Below are positions 7,429 to 16,539 of a DNA stretch of 64,000 nt, one piece after another. The position numbers and the translations under genes are program-made. The stretch covers positions 1,629,501-1,693,500 of the forward strand of contig NC_014484.1 in NCBI RefSeq assembly GCF_000147075.1, given 5' to 3'. Position 1 is the first letter of the stretch. Every line of letters begins with the position of its first letter. Source of the DNA: Spirochaeta thermophila DSM 6192 (GTDB lineage Bacteria > Spirochaetota > Spirochaetia > Winmispirales > Winmispiraceae). The notes beneath the pieces were generated by a model. That model had not been told where the DNA came from and ran no database searches. It saw only the letters and a program-made list of their open reading frames with translations.

Positions 7429-9891
7429 ATGGCCGAACGAACGAGAGAGATGAGAGGGGTGCGGCCCCTTGTGCTCGATATAGAGGGGATGAGTTGCACC
7501 TCGTGCGCCCAGCGGGTGAAGAAGGCGCTCTTCTCCCGCGAGGGCGTGCGGGAGGCCGAGGTGGACTTTCCGTCCCACAGGGCCAAGGTGGTGGTGGAAG
7601 GGGCGGTTGCCATGGAGGAGCTCCTCAAGGCGGTGGAGGAGGCAGGCTACCGCGCCCGGCTCGCAGAGGTGGGAGAGGTGGCGGTGAAGACCTACCGGGT
7701 GGAGGGGATGAGCTGCACCTCGTGCGCCCAGCGGGTGAAGCGGGCCCTCGAGAAGGTGGAGGGTGTGCAGGAGGCCGAGGTCTCCTTTGCCTCGGGCGAG
7801 GCGCGGGTGGTGCTGGAGGAGGAGGTACCGGACGAGGTGCTCGCCCACGCGGTGGAGGAGGCGGGCTACAGGCTCCTGTGGGAAGAGGAGGAGGATGCCG
7901 AGGAGCGGTACCTCAGGCAGGAACGGCGCAGGCTTCTCGCGGCATGGCTGCTCACCGGTCCTGTGGCCGTGCTCATGGTGATGAGGATGTTCTTTGGGCT
8001 CTCACTTCTGCCCGGGGAGCTCACCTCCTGGCTGGAGCTGGGGATCGGAGGGGTGGTGGTGCTCGGTCTGGGGTGGCCTATCCTCAGGTCCACGTGGTAC
8101 GCCTTCAGACACCTCTCGTTCACCATGGATTCGCTCATCGGTATAGGGGCCCTCGCCTCGCTCGCCACAGGTGTGCTCCGCAAGGCGGGGGTGGAGATAG
8201 AGGACTTCTCCCTGGTGGGGGCTATGATCCTCTCCATCCACCTCATCGGCAACTACCTCAAGCTGGTGGCCACCGGGAGGGCTTCACAGGCGATACGGCG
8301 TCTCCTCGAGCTGGGGGCCAAGGTGGCCCACCGGATCCGGGAGGACGGGCAGATCGAGGACGTGCCGGTACAGGCCCTCAGGAAGGGAGACCTGGTGCTC
8401 GTACGGCCGGGCGAGAAGATCCCCTCCGACGGGGTGATCGTGGAGGGGCATACCGCGGTGGACGAGTCGATCGCCACCGGTGAGTCGGTGCCGGTGGACA
8501 GGGGACCGGGGGATCAGGTGATAGGGGCCACGGTGAACCAGCAGGGGGCGATCACGGTGCGTATCGAGAAGGTGGGCAAGGAGACCTTCCTCTCGCAGGT
8601 GGCCCGGATGGTGCAGGAGGCGCAGGCGAGCAAGGTGCCCATCCAGGAGTTCGCCGACAGGGTGACGGCGGTGTTCGTGCCGGTGGTGCTCTCGATCTCT
8701 GCCGCCACCTTCGTGGTGTGGCTCCTCTTCCCCGAGGCGCTCGGCGAGGTGGTGCGCTGGGCGGCGGGCTTCCTCCCATGGGTGGATCCCTCGCGGGGAG
8801 TGGTGTCCATGGCCCTCTTCGCCGCCATCGCCACCCTGGTGATCGCATGTCCGTGCGCCCTGGGACTCGCCACGCCCACGGCCCTCATGGTGGGTATGGG
8901 GCTGGGGGCCGAGCACGGGATCCTGATACGAAGCGGCAAGGCCATCCAGATCGCCCAGAGCGTGCAGGATGTGGTCTTCGACAAGACCGGGACACTCACC
9001 GAGGGGAAGCCCCGGGTGGTGGGCGTGTGGGCGCCGGGGGGCGAGGAGGAGCTCGCGCGGCTCCTGTCGGCGGTGGAGTCGGCTTCGGAGCACCCGCTCG
9101 CGCGCGCGGTGTGCGCGTGGGCGGAGGAGCGCGGGGCCGGGGGTGCGCAGGCGCAGGGGGTGGAGGCGGTGCCGGGCAAGGGGGTGCGCGGCGTGGTGGG
9201 GGGGAGCGTGGTCCTGGCCGGGAGGCAGGAGTGGCTGGAGGAGGAGGGGGTGGCGACGGAGGGCTTCGCGGGGGAGGCGGAGGCGGCCTACGGTAGGGGC
9301 GAGACCGTGGTGTGGGTGGCGCAGGACGGGAGCCTCGTGGGGCTCGTGAGCCTGGCGGATACGCTCAAGCCCTCCTCGAAGGAGGCGGTGGAGGCCCTGA
9401 AGGAGCTCGGGATCCGCTGCATCATGCTCACCGGCGACAACGAGCGGGCGGCCCGGGCCATCGCCTCCCAGGTGGGGATCGACGAGGTGCGCGCCCGGCT
9501 CCTGCCCCAGGACAAGATCAGGGTCATCAGGGAGCTTCAGGCTCAGGGCCGGGTGGTGGCCATGGTGGGAGACGGGATCAACGATGCCCCCGCCCTCACC
9601 CAGGCGGATGTGGGGATCGCCATCGGCACGGGTACCGACATCGCCATAGAGTCGGCGGACATCACCCTGGTCTCGGAGAACATGCTGGGAGTGCCGCGGG
9701 CCATCGGGCTCTCGCGCGCCACGTTCCGCAAGATCCGGCAGAACCTCTTCTGGGCCTTCTTCTACAACGTGATCGCCATACCCATCGCGGTACTGGGGCT
9801 GCTCCACCCCGTGATCGCAGAGATCGCCATGGCGATAAGCTCGGTGAACGTGGTCACCAACTCGCTGCGACTGAGACGGGTGCGGCTGTAA
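7429..9891 (+). CDS. copA: Copper-exporting P-type ATPase CopA
   Basis: An 820-residue P1B-1 ATPase that moves Cu(I) out of the cytoplasm. In order: two HMA domains (MSCTSC at residues 21-26 and 93-98, nearly identical loops), membrane helices, the A-domain TGES loop (about 350-353), the transmembrane CPC motif (474-476), the phosphorylation motif DKTGT (518-522), the HP motif (SEHPLA), MLTGDN and [10 protein letters not shown], then the final helix pair ending [13 protein letters not shown]. Start 7429 is supported by GAAGGAG (7417-7423); a GTG at 7423 also opens the frame but has no ribosome site. A block at about 9020-9310, in the nucleotide-binding domain, is far more G-rich than the rest of the gene. 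Confidence 0.97.
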   Translation: MAERTREMRGVRPLVLDIEGMSCTSCAQRVKKALFSREGVREAEVDFPSHRAKVVVEGAVAMEELLKAVEEAGYRARLAEVGEVAVKTYRVEGMSCTSCAQRVKRALEKVEGVQEAEVSFASGEARVVLEEEVPDEVLAHAVEEAGYRLLWEEEEDAEERYLRQERRRLLAAWLLTGPVAVLMVMRMFFGLSLLPGELTSWLELGIGGVVVLGLGWPILRSTWYAFRHLSFTMDSLIGIGALASLATGVLRKAGVEIEDFSLVGAMILSIHLIGNYLKLVATGRASQAIRRLLELGAKVAHRIREDGQIEDVPVQALRKGDLVLVRPGEKIPSDGVIVEGHTAVDESIATGESVPVDRGPGDQVIGATVNQQGAITVRIEKVGKETFLSQVARMVQEAQASKVPIQEFADRVTAVFVPVVLSISAATFVVWLLFPEALGEVVRWAAGFLPWVDPSRGVVSMALFAAIATLVIACPCALGLATPTALMVGMGLGAEHGILIRSGKAIQIAQSVQDVVFDKTGTLTEGKPRVVGVWAPGGEEELARLLSAVESASEHPLARAVCAWAEERGAGGAQAQGVEAVPGKGVRGVVGGSVVLAGRQEWLEEEGVATEGFAGEAEAAYGRGETVVWVAQDGSLVGLVSLADTLKPSSKEAVEALKELGIRCIMLTGDNERAARAIASQVGIDEVRARLLPQDKIRVIRELQAQGRVVAMVGDGINDAPALTQADVGIAIGTGTDIAIESADITLVSENMLGVPRAIGLSRATFRKIRQNLFWAFFYNVIAIPIAVLGLLHPVIAEIAMAISSVNVVTNSLRLRRVRL

Positions 9892-9909
9892 CGGGAAAAC
9901 GCCTCCAGG

Positions 9910-9941
9910 AAAGAGAGGGGCACAGCGCCCCTCTCTTTTTT
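9910..9941 (+). terminator. Strong terminator between convergent copA and GH13 gene
   Basis: A perfect 12-bp stem (AAAGAGAGGGGC, loop ACAGC, GCCCCTCTCTTT) followed by more T residues. It ends copA transcription and, read from the other strand, lies just after the GH13 stop, where its T-run is weaker. Confidence 0.9.
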
Positions 9942-9955
9942 ACGTGCATGGGAGG

Positions 9956-11596
9956 CTAGATCCTGTAGATGCGCGCCTCGTAGGGCCGGAGCCTTCCGGT
10001 CTCCGCATCCCCCAGGGAGGAGAGGACGAGGGCAGCATCCCCTTCTTCCCATTCCTGTTCCTCAGGGGTGAGGTTGAGCACGATCCTGAATCCACCGTGC
10101 CCTGCCGTCCGGTCGTAGACCCACAGGTGGTCCGAGTCGAGATCGTGCATCAGGAGGTCGCCGTAGACCAGGACGTCGACGTGTTCCTTCCTCATGCGGA
10201 TGAGCCGCCTGTAGTAGGAGAGCAGGGAGTCGGGGTCGCGCTCCTGCTGAGCCACGTTGATGGTTCGATAGTTGGGGTTAAGCGGTATCCAGGGTTCGCC
10301 CGTGGTGAATCCCGCCTGTGTCTCCGCCGACCACTGCATGGGAGTCCGTGCGTTGTCCCTGCTCCTCGCCATGATCTCGGCCATCACCTCCCCCTCGTCC
10401 CTCCCCTCCTCCATGGCCCGACGGTAGTAGTTGAGGGTTTCCACATCCCGGTAGTCAGTGATGGAGGTGAAGTGGGCATTGGTCATCCCTATCTCATCCC
10501 CCTGGTAGAGATAGATGGTACCCGGCATGGTGAGCAGCAGGGTGGCGAGCATCTTGCCCGAGGCGAGCCAGTGTTCTCCGTCGCAGCCGAAGCGCGAGAT
10601 ACAACGGGGGAAGTCGTGGTTTCCCAGGTAGAAGCTCATCCAGCCGGCACGGGAGAAGGCCTTGTACCACGTGTACACGATCCGTTTGAACTGCGACCAC
10701 CGCCAGGGATAGGGGTACGGGTTGCCGAACCGGTAGCCGTCGGGCCCAAGGTCGAGGAACATGTGATCCATGAAGAAGATGCTCTTGAGGGCCTTGTCGT
10801 CGCCGACCAGGTGGGGAAGGTCGTCCGGGTGGACACCCGCACACTCCCCCACGGTGAGGAGATCCCTTCCATGGAAACAGCGCCGGTAGAGCTCCTCGAG
10901 ATACTCCCCGAGGTGCGGGCCGTTCATGAAGTACGGCGTCCCCGGGGCAAGCCCATCGGGCCCCACCTCATCGCCGTCGGGGAAATCGGGGTGCTTCGAG
11001 ATCACACTTATCGCGTCGAGCCTGAATCCGTCTATCCCCTTGTCGAGCCACCAGTTGACCATGCGATAGAGTTCCTCCCTGAGCGGCGGGTACGCCCAGT
11101 TGAGATCGGGCTGTTCCCTGGCGAAGACGTGGAGGTAGTACTCCCCCGTGGCCTCGTCGTACTCCCAGGCCGGCCCCTCGAAGAGCGATCGCCAGTTGTT
11201 CGGTCGATCACGCCATATGTAGTAGTGCCGGTAGGGGTTGTCCCTCAAGGCACGGGAGGCGATGAACCACGGGTGCTGATCCGACGTGTGGTTGAGCACC
11301 AGGTCCATGACCAGACGGATGCCCCTCGCATGGAGGGCATGGAGAAGCTCCTCCCAGTCCTCCATGGTGCCGAGTTCCTCCATGATGGAGAAGAAGTCGC
11401 TTATGTCGTAGCCGTTGTCCACATTGGGAGAACGGTACACCGGGTTGAGCCACACGGCGTCCACCCCCAGGGAGGCGAGGTGGTCGATCCTCTGAATGAT
11501 CCCCCTGAGATCCCCGATCCCGTCGCCGTTGCTGTCCATGAAACTGCGCGGATAGATCTGATAGACGATCGCCTCTTTCCACCACTGTCGGGACAT
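9956..11596 (-). CDS. GH13 alpha-glucosidase (oligo-1,6-glucosidase type)
   Basis: A 546-residue cytoplasmic glycoside hydrolase of family 13. The start MSRQWWKEAIVYQIYPRSF is diagnostic. Conserved regions follow in order: DAVWLNPVYRSP, DLVLNHTSDQHPWF, GFRLDAISVI (catalytic Asp), LLTVGECAGV (general acid Glu) and YLGNHDFPR (transition-state Asp). These fit oligo-1,6-glucosidase, trehalose-6-phosphate hydrolase or sucrose isomerase relatives; the exact alpha-linkage cannot be read from the motifs alone. No signal peptide. AAGGAAGGAG precedes ATG 11596; the frame is open much further upstream but only as antisense shadow of the permease. Last gene of the lacI-binding protein-permease operon, so it hydrolyses the imported sugar. 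Confidence 0.9.
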   Translation of the reverse strand: MSRQWWKEAIVYQIYPRSFMDSNGDGIGDLRGIIQRIDHLASLGVDAVWLNPVYRSPNVDNGYDISDFFSIMEELGTMEDWEELLHALHARGIRLVMDLVLNHTSDQHPWFIASRALRDNPYRHYYIWRDRPNNWRSLFEGPAWEYDEATGEYYLHVFAREQPDLNWAYPPLREELYRMVNWWLDKGIDGFRLDAISVISKHPDFPDGDEVGPDGLAPGTPYFMNGPHLGEYLEELYRRCFHGRDLLTVGECAGVHPDDLPHLVGDDKALKSIFFMDHMFLDLGPDGYRFGNPYPYPWRWSQFKRIVYTWYKAFSRAGWMSFYLGNHDFPRCISRFGCDGEHWLASGKMLATLLLTMPGTIYLYQGDEIGMTNAHFTSITDYRDVETLNYYRRAMEEGRDEGEVMAEIMARSRDNARTPMQWSAETQAGFTTGEPWIPLNPNYRTINVAQQERDPDSLLSYYRRLIRMRKEHVDVLVYGDLLMHDLDSDHLWVYDRTAGHGGFRIVLNLTPEEQEWEEGDAALVLSSLGDAETGRLRPYEARIYRI

Positions 11597-11658
11597 ACTC
11601 CTTCCTTTCTTCTCACCTTCGAGAATAGAATCCGTGGGAATCACATGAGTCCCGGGCT

Positions 11659-12558
11659 TCAACCCTTTATGGATCCCTCCATGAGACCACGCACGAAGTA
11701 CTTCTGCAACCCGAGGAAGACGATCACCGGGAGCAGCATCGTGACGAAGGCACCCGACGTGAGCAGGTGCCAGTTCTGTCCCCGGGTACCCACCATGTTG
11801 AGGAGACGCTGAGTGAGCACCTCCATGTTTTGACCCACGCCGCTCAAGAACACCAGGGCCACCAGGAGGTCGTTCCAGACCCAGAGGAACTGGAAGATGG
11901 CGAAACTCGCGAGCGCCGGAGCCGAGAGCGGTACGATGAGCCTGGTGAAGATCTGGAAGTGATCGGCGCCGTCGATGAGCGAGCTCTCGATGATGCTCCT
12001 GGGGATGGTGGAGATGTAGTTGAAGAGCAGGTACGTGGCAAGGGGAAGTCCGAACCCGGTGTGGGCCAACCAGATACCCAGGAAGGTGCCGTTGAGGCCT
12101 ATCTTCTGGTAGTCCCTGAGGATGGGAATGAGGGCCACCTGGAGCGGCACCACGAGGAGCGAGACGATGAGAGTGAAGAGGAGCTTCCTTCCGGGGAACT
12201 CGAGCCAAGCGAAGCCGTAGGCCGCGAGGGCGGCGAGGAAGATGGGGATGATCACCGAGGGGACGGTCACCGCGAGGCTGTTGAGAAAGGCAGAGGCCAT
12301 GTTGTCACCCCGTACGGTCACCTTCCTGCCGTCGCGGGTGGTGTAGGAGTAGTCGGCCCCTGCGAGCACCTGGCGGTAGTTCTCCAAGGTGAGCTCGCCT
12401 GGAGAAGAGAAGACCGTCCACCATCCCGATCTCGTGGCCTCCTCCCTGGGCCGCAAGGAGGTGATGAAGAGCCCCAAGGTGGGTATGGTCCAGACCGTGC
12501 AGAGCACTGCGAGGACGAGTCCCATGCCCACCCGTCGCACCGTGGACATCTCTCTCAT
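11659..12558 (-). CDS. Sugar ABC transporter permease, MalG type
   Basis: A 299-residue inner-membrane permease with six expected helices and the EAA cytoplasmic loop around IIESSLIDGADHFQIFTRLIVPLS, which contacts the ATPase. It ends QKYFVRGLMEGSIKG, the classical tail of MalG-type subunits. Its ATG overlaps the stop of the MalF-type gene (ATGA), with GGGAGG upstream, so the two are translated together. No ATP-binding subunit is encoded in this operon, so a shared multi-sugar ATPase elsewhere is assumed. The first periplasmic loop is long and unusual, carrying a short polar insert (DYSYTTRDGRKVTVRGDN). Confidence 0.92.
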   Translation of the reverse strand: MREMSTVRRVGMGLVLAVLCTVWTIPTLGLFITSLRPREEATRSGWWTVFSSPGELTLENYRQVLAGADYSYTTRDGRKVTVRGDNMASAFLNSLAVTVPSVIIPIFLAALAAYGFAWLEFPGRKLLFTLIVSLLVVPLQVALIPILRDYQKIGLNGTFLGIWLAHTGFGLPLATYLLFNYISTIPRSIIESSLIDGADHFQIFTRLIVPLSAPALASFAIFQFLWVWNDLLVALVFLSGVGQNMEVLTQRLLNMVGTRGQNWHLLTSGAFVTMLLPVIVFLGLQKYFVRGLMEGSIKG

Positions 12559-13649
12559 TTGAAGACCTCCCTTCTCCCGAACTGTCTGAGGTTGTACCAG
12601 ATGATGGGGATCACGGCCAGGAATATGACCACCGCGATCGCCGATCCCCTCCCGTAGTGGAGGAACTTGAACATCTGCTTGTACTGCTGGCTCGCGAGCA
12701 CCTCGCTCCCGTAGAGCCCGTTCGTCATGGTGTAGACGATATCGAAGATCTTGAGCGTCACCAGTATGATGGTGGTGGATACCGAGACGATGGTCCCCTT
12801 GATGCAGGGGATGAGTATCTTCACGGTGGTGACGAATTCTCCCGCCCCGTCGATGTGGGCCGCCTCCCTGAGCTCCTTGGGGATACCCTTGAGCGCGGCC
12901 GAGAAGATCACCATGGCGAATCCGGTGTAGAGCCATACGAGTATCACGATGAGGAAGAAGGTGTTCCACGGCCTCAGTACGATCCAGTTCTGCGGCTCAC
13001 CTCCCAGGGCCACCACGAGGGCGTTGAGCACGCCGTACTGGGGTGAGCCGGGGGGCTGGTAGGCATAGACGAATCGCCATATCACCCCCGCCCCGACGAA
13101 CGATATGGACATGGGGAGGAAGATGAGCGTCTTCGCCGTGCGCTCGAACGGCATCCTGTCGGCCAGGAGGGCCACCACCAGGCCGAAGAAGACCACCAGA
13201 CCCGTCCCCACCACGAGCCATATGAGGTTGTTGGCGAAGGCGATGCGCATCGTCCTGTCGGTGAAGATGTAGAGGTAGTTGGAAAGCCCCACGAATCCGG
13301 AGCCCATCCGGTCGAAGAAACTCAGGTAGAACGTGCGCACGATGGGAAGGAAGAGGTACCAACCCATCACCAGGACCGCCGGACCCACGAACACGAAGGG
13401 GACGATCCTCCTCTGCCAGGCCATGGGAAGGCTGCGCACCAGGGAGCGGGCCGAGAGGAAGAGACCGAGGAGGACCCCGCATCCCCACACGATGGCGAGC
13501 AGTGTCATGAGGAGTCTCGCCTCACGCATCACCTTGAGGAGGGAGAACCCTGCGGAGAACCACAAGACCGTCACCACGAGGAGGATGATCCCGCCTGCCA
13601 TCCTCGACGCCAGGACCCCCGTATTGCGAATATCATGAGAACCCTGCAT
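12555..13649 (-). CDS. Sugar ABC transporter permease, MalF type
   Basis: A 364-residue inner-membrane permease. After two N-terminal helices that precede the usual core, it carries the six-helix permease domain with the EAA loop (KELREAAHIDGAGEFVTTVK). Start 13649 is preferred because GGAGGAAAG lies just before it; the frame is open to 13703. It works with the MalG-type partner, the binding protein at 13.7-15.0 kb and an ATPase not seen here. A stem-loop lies between its start and the binding-protein stop. Confidence 0.92.
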   Translation of the reverse strand: MQGSHDIRNTGVLASRMAGGIILLVVTVLWFSAGFSLLKVMREARLLMTLLAIVWGCGVLLGLFLSARSLVRSLPMAWQRRIVPFVFVGPAVLVMGWYLFLPIVRTFYLSFFDRMGSGFVGLSNYLYIFTDRTMRIAFANNLIWLVVGTGLVVFFGLVVALLADRMPFERTAKTLIFLPMSISFVGAGVIWRFVYAYQPPGSPQYGVLNALVVALGGEPQNWIVLRPWNTFFLIVILVWLYTGFAMVIFSAALKGIPKELREAAHIDGAGEFVTTVKILIPCIKGTIVSVSTTIILVTLKIFDIVYTMTNGLYGSEVLASQQYKQMFKFLHYGRGSAIAVVIFLAVIPIIWYNLRQFGRREVFK

Positions 13650-13671
13650 ACTTTCCTCCATGAAGGAAGGG

Positions 13672-13696
13672 GGCCGAAGCCCAAGGGGCTTCGGCC
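13672..13696 (-). other. Stem-loop between binding-protein and permease genes
   Basis: GGCCGAAGCCC, 3-base loop, GGGCTTCGGCC: an 11-bp perfect stem in the 72-base gap after the binding-protein gene. It has no T-run, so it probably protects the 3' end of the binding-protein message or partly attenuates transcription, giving more binding protein than permease. Confidence 0.7.
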
Positions 13697-13721
13697 TCGG
13701 CATACGGAGCTGGCTCGGGTC

Positions 13722-14996
13722 TCACCTGGGCCAGCTTGCTTCTATCTGGTCGAGCACGGTCTCCAGAGGCACACCGGAGACCAGGTCGGCCATTCCGGTC
13801 CAGAAGGTTCCGGCACCCACTTCGGCGGGCATGAGGTCGGAGGCATCGAACCTGAAGACGTCGGCGTTCACGAGGATCTCCGCCATCTTCCGCTCGAGCT
13901 GGGAGCTGTAGTCGTCGAGGTCCTGGTTCTTGTAGGGGAAGAGCGCCCCGCCGGCCTGAGCCCAGATCTTTGCGGAGTCCCACGTGGTGAGGAACTCGAG
14001 GAATGCACGGACCTCGGGGGTGTCCCTGAACATCACGAACTGGTCGCCGCCGCCCAGCACGGGGGTTCCCCAACGTGGATCGATGGACGGAAGGGCGAAG
14101 ACTCCCACCTCCTCGTCGAGGTTGGCCTGGATCTCCTCGGGCATGAAGCCGGTCACGAAGTTCCCCTGCCGGTGCAGGACGGCCCTGGGAGGATTCTCGA
14201 ACAGCGGGAGCACGGCATCCTGGAACCTGGTGGTGAGGATGTTCTGCGGTCCTCCAAGCACGTAGCGTTCGTTGCCCCATATCTGCATCATGATCTCACC
14301 GGCGCGTCTCACCGCCGGGTGGTTGAACGGGATCTCGTGGTTCACCCACTTGTCGTACACCTCGGGTCCCCCAGTGCGCAGCATGATGTCCTCCATCCAG
14401 TCGGTGGCGACCCACCCCGTGGCCGTCCCACTCTCCATGCCGATGGACCAGGGCGCGTATCCCTCTGCGGCTATCTGCTCGGTGAGGGCCATGAGCTCGT
14501 CCCACGTGGCGGGGATCTTCCATCCCTTCGACTCGAAGAACTTCTTGGGATACCAGACGAGGCTCTTGATGTTCACCCGGTGGAAGACACCGTACACCTT
14601 GCCCTCGTACGAACCGAGCTCCTTCCACACGGGCTTGTAGTTCTGGTCTATCTTCGCCACCACCTCGGCGGGGAGGGGGATGATCTGGCCTTTGCCCGCA
14701 AACCGCTTCATGAGTCCCGGCTGCGGAAGGGCTGCGATGTCGGGCGGGGTTCCCGCCTCCACCTGGACGAAGATCTGGGTCTCGAACTCGGGCGATCCCT
14801 CGTAGACCACATCGATCCCGGTCCGATCCTCGAAGGGCCGTATGGCCTCCTCGAAGCGGGCGGCTTCTTCACCTCGGAACGCGCCGAACACGCGCACCAC
14901 ACGGCCGCCTGTCTGCTGCTGCTCCTGCGTGCCGGTGGCAAGGAGCAGGCTGCAGGCCGAGGAGATCACCAGGAGAAACAGTGCGACACGTCTCAT
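13722..14996 (-). CDS. Sugar ABC transporter substrate-binding lipoprotein
   Basis: A 424-residue family-1 extracellular solute-binding protein. The signal peptide ends in a lipobox-like SSAC (residues about 12-15), so it is likely a membrane-anchored lipoprotein. The N-terminal lobe begins VVRVFGAFRGEEAARFEEAI and contains the typical GTPPDIAALPQPGLM block. It captures an oligosaccharide and hands it to the two permeases encoded next. AGAGGAG precedes the start, and the gap to lacI upstream is only 48 bases with no promoter seen, so it is transcribed with the regulator. The likely substrate is an alpha-glucoside because the operon ends in a GH13 glucosidase (inference). Confidence 0.92.
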   Translation of the reverse strand: MRRVALFLLVISSACSLLLATGTQEQQQTGGRVVRVFGAFRGEEAARFEEAIRPFEDRTGIDVVYEGSPEFETQIFVQVEAGTPPDIAALPQPGLMKRFAGKGQIIPLPAEVVAKIDQNYKPVWKELGSYEGKVYGVFHRVNIKSLVWYPKKFFESKGWKIPATWDELMALTEQIAAEGYAPWSIGMESGTATGWVATDWMEDIMLRTGGPEVYDKWVNHEIPFNHPAVRRAGEIMMQIWGNERYVLGGPQNILTTRFQDAVLPLFENPPRAVLHRQGNFVTGFMPEEIQANLDEEVGVFALPSIDPRWGTPVLGGGDQFVMFRDTPEVRAFLEFLTTWDSAKIWAQAGGALFPYKNQDLDDYSSQLERKMAEILVNADVFRFDASDLMPAEVGAGTFWTGMADLVSGVPLETVLDQIEASWPR

Positions 14997-15044
14997 TACT
15001 ACACTCCTCTTTGAGAGATATGCAGGATCAACGATCCCGTATCG

Positions 15045-16043
15045 TCAGGTGGTGGATCGCTCCACCACCGAGAGCTCGAGAAACACCTTCTGGGCCGGCA
15101 GCTCAGAGTTCTCGAGATGGGAGAGGAGGATACGCGCGGCGATCATCCCCGACTGGTCGAGCGCCTGGGAGATGGTGGAAAGCCCCAGGTAGCCGGCCAT
15201 GTCGAGGTCGTCGAATCCCAGTATGGCGAGCTCGCCCGGAACGCCGATACCCCTGTTGCGGGCGGCCGAGAGGAGACGGGCGGCCACGATGTCCGAGCTG
15301 GCGAAGACCGCTTCCCCCACCGCGTGGTGGGCCACGAACTCCTCCACCTGGTCCTGGATCGTGTGCTCTTCGAACTCACACATGGCCACACGGACCGAGG
15401 TCCGGGGGATCCCCTCTTCCTCCAGCCTGGAGAGGAACCCCTCGAGACGCTGCTCGGTGGCATCCAAGGTGAAGCGTTGCCTGGAGAACTCTCCTATGAA
15501 GGAGAACCGACGGTATCCCTTCGAGAGCAGGTAGGAGGCGGCGAGCCTCCCTCCCTCCCTATTGTCGATGAGCACGGACGAACAGCCGGGCAGGGCGCTC
15601 TCCACCGATACCACAGGAACGCGGAGATCGATGAGGCGTTCGAGGAGGGGCCCTTCCATCATGAGGCTGAGGGAGACGAGGGCGTCCACACGCCCCCCCA
15701 TGGAGAGCAACTCGAGATACTCCTCGAGGTGGGTCTCGCTCTTCACGGTATAGATGATCACCTCGAAGTTCTCGGGGCCGAGTACGTCGGAGACACCGCG
15801 TATACGCTGGACGAACGAGGCCTCCGTGAAGAAGGGGGTGAGGACCCCTACCCTCCGGAGGTGTTTCCGCGCTCGTGCGGCTGCATCGGCTGCGGGTTCG
15901 AAACCCAGCTCCGCAATGGCGGCTCTGACCTTCTCCCTGGTCGAGGGCCGCACCCGTGAGGGAGAGTTGACCACCCGCGAGACCGTCGAGATGCTCACCC
16001 CGGCCTTTCTGGCCACGTCGTATATGGTAGGACGCCTGGACAT
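15045..16043 (-). CDS. LacI-family transcriptional regulator
   Basis: A 332-residue repressor. The N-terminal helix-turn-helix (TIYDVARKAGVSISTVSRVV) and hinge region are intact, and the rest is a periplasmic-binding-protein-like effector domain. First gene of the operon that continues with binding protein, two permeases and a GH13 enzyme. Its promoter carries a 16-bp palindrome matching LacI-type operators, so it almost certainly controls its own operon; the inducer should be the transported sugar or its product. AGGTGAGG precedes ATG 16043. Confidence 0.93.
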   Translation of the reverse strand: MSRRPTIYDVARKAGVSISTVSRVVNSPSRVRPSTREKVRAAIAELGFEPAADAAARARKHLRRVGVLTPFFTEASFVQRIRGVSDVLGPENFEVIIYTVKSETHLEEYLELLSMGGRVDALVSLSLMMEGPLLERLIDLRVPVVSVESALPGCSSVLIDNREGGRLAASYLLSKGYRRFSFIGEFSRQRFTLDATEQRLEGFLSRLEEEGIPRTSVRVAMCEFEEHTIQDQVEEFVAHHAVGEAVFASSDIVAARLLSAARNRGIGVPGELAILGFDDLDMAGYLGLSTISQALDQSGMIAARILLSHLENSELPAQKVFLELSVVERSTT

Positions 16044-16054
16044 GCCTCACCTGT

Positions 16055-16110
16055 ATGAAAGTGCTTTCATGAATACTCTTTCATTATACCACAGACGCAC
16101 CGGCTGTCAA
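16055..16110 (-). promoter_or_regulatory. lacI-sugar operon promoter with LacI-type operator
   Basis: Minus-strand -35 TTGACA (16105-16110), 16-bp spacer, -10 TATAAT (16083-16088). Downstream lies the palindrome ATGAAAGTGCTTTCAT (16055-16070), placed about +5 to +25 where a bound repressor blocks initiation, plus an extra half-site (TGAAAG on the minus strand) overlapping the -10 at 16078-16083. Confidence 0.85.
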
Positions 16111-16130
16111 GCACGAATCGTCATATCCGG

Positions 16131-16166
16131 CACAAAAGAAACAGGCCCCCAGAAACGGGGGCCTGT
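16131..16166 (-). terminator. Terminator of the 68-residue protein gene
   Basis: On the minus strand a 10-bp stem (ACAGGCCCCC, 6-base loop, GGGGGCCTGT; 16141-16166) is followed by TTCTTTTG. It lies 16 bases after the stop codon. Confidence 0.8.
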
Positions 16167-16182
16167 CCGGAGGGAACCGCGA

Positions 16183-16389
16183 TCAGCCTACGGTGAGGCC
16201 TGCCTCTGCATACTCCCTGAGGGCCTTCTTGAGAGTATCATGGTTGAGTGCATAGAGGGCGACGAGGATCTCGCCTACCCTGAGATGCTCCTGGCCCTTT
16301 TCCATCCGCTCCCGCTGAATCATGAGGGCCACGTCCACCTGGGTTTCGGTGACATACCCCTTGGACACCAGGAACTCTCCGAATTTCAT
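16183..16389 (-). CDS. Small GspE-N-like protein, unknown function
   Basis: A 68-residue protein, MKFGEFLVSKGYVTETQVDV then a helical body. The pattern (short helix, GEFLVSKGYVT, later LRVGEILVALYALN) matches the N-terminal helical fold seen at the front of type II secretion/type IV pilus ATPases (GspE-N/PilB-N), but here it stands alone. Such stand-alone copies are common in spirochetes and are thought to be c-di-GMP or partner-binding modules; that role is inference. It has AGGAGG 6 bases before the start, its own promoter and its own terminator, so it is a well-formed monocistronic gene. Confidence 0.75.
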   Translation of the reverse strand: MKFGEFLVSKGYVTETQVDVALMIQRERMEKGQEHLRVGEILVALYALNHDTLKKALREYAEAGLTVG

Positions 16390-16418
16390 AGGGGGCCTCC
16401 TGGAGGGATCTCCTTATC

Positions 16419-16447
16419 AGTATAGTGCAGTCCTTCCTGGAATGCAA
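16419..16447 (-). promoter_or_regulatory. Promoter of the GspE-N-like gene
   Basis: Minus-strand -35 TTGCAT (16442-16447), 17-bp spacer, -10 TATACT (16419-16424). Confidence 0.75.
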
Positions 16448-16474
16448 AGGAAAAGTGGAAGATGTGGCCTTTTT

Positions 16475-16504
16475 TTCGAAATATCGTTATGTTTATGGTA
16501 CAAT
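16475..16504 (+). promoter_or_regulatory. Probable promoter of iron alcohol dehydrogenase gene
   Basis: -10 TACAAT (16499-16504) with a weak -35 TTCGAA (16475-16480) at 18 bp, in an AT-rich stretch 36 bases before the gene. Confidence 0.5.
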
Positions 16505-16539
16505 ACATTATAACAGGCACTCTATATTAGGGAGGCGAC

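Noticed and set aside
9944-11812. Long plus-strand open frame opposite the GH13 gene
   Set aside because: It is the antisense shadow of a gene with clear GH13 motifs; no ribosome site, and the translation is low-complexity. The same holds for plus-strand frames at 18814-20919, 34990-36822, 41971-43989 and 60700-63627.
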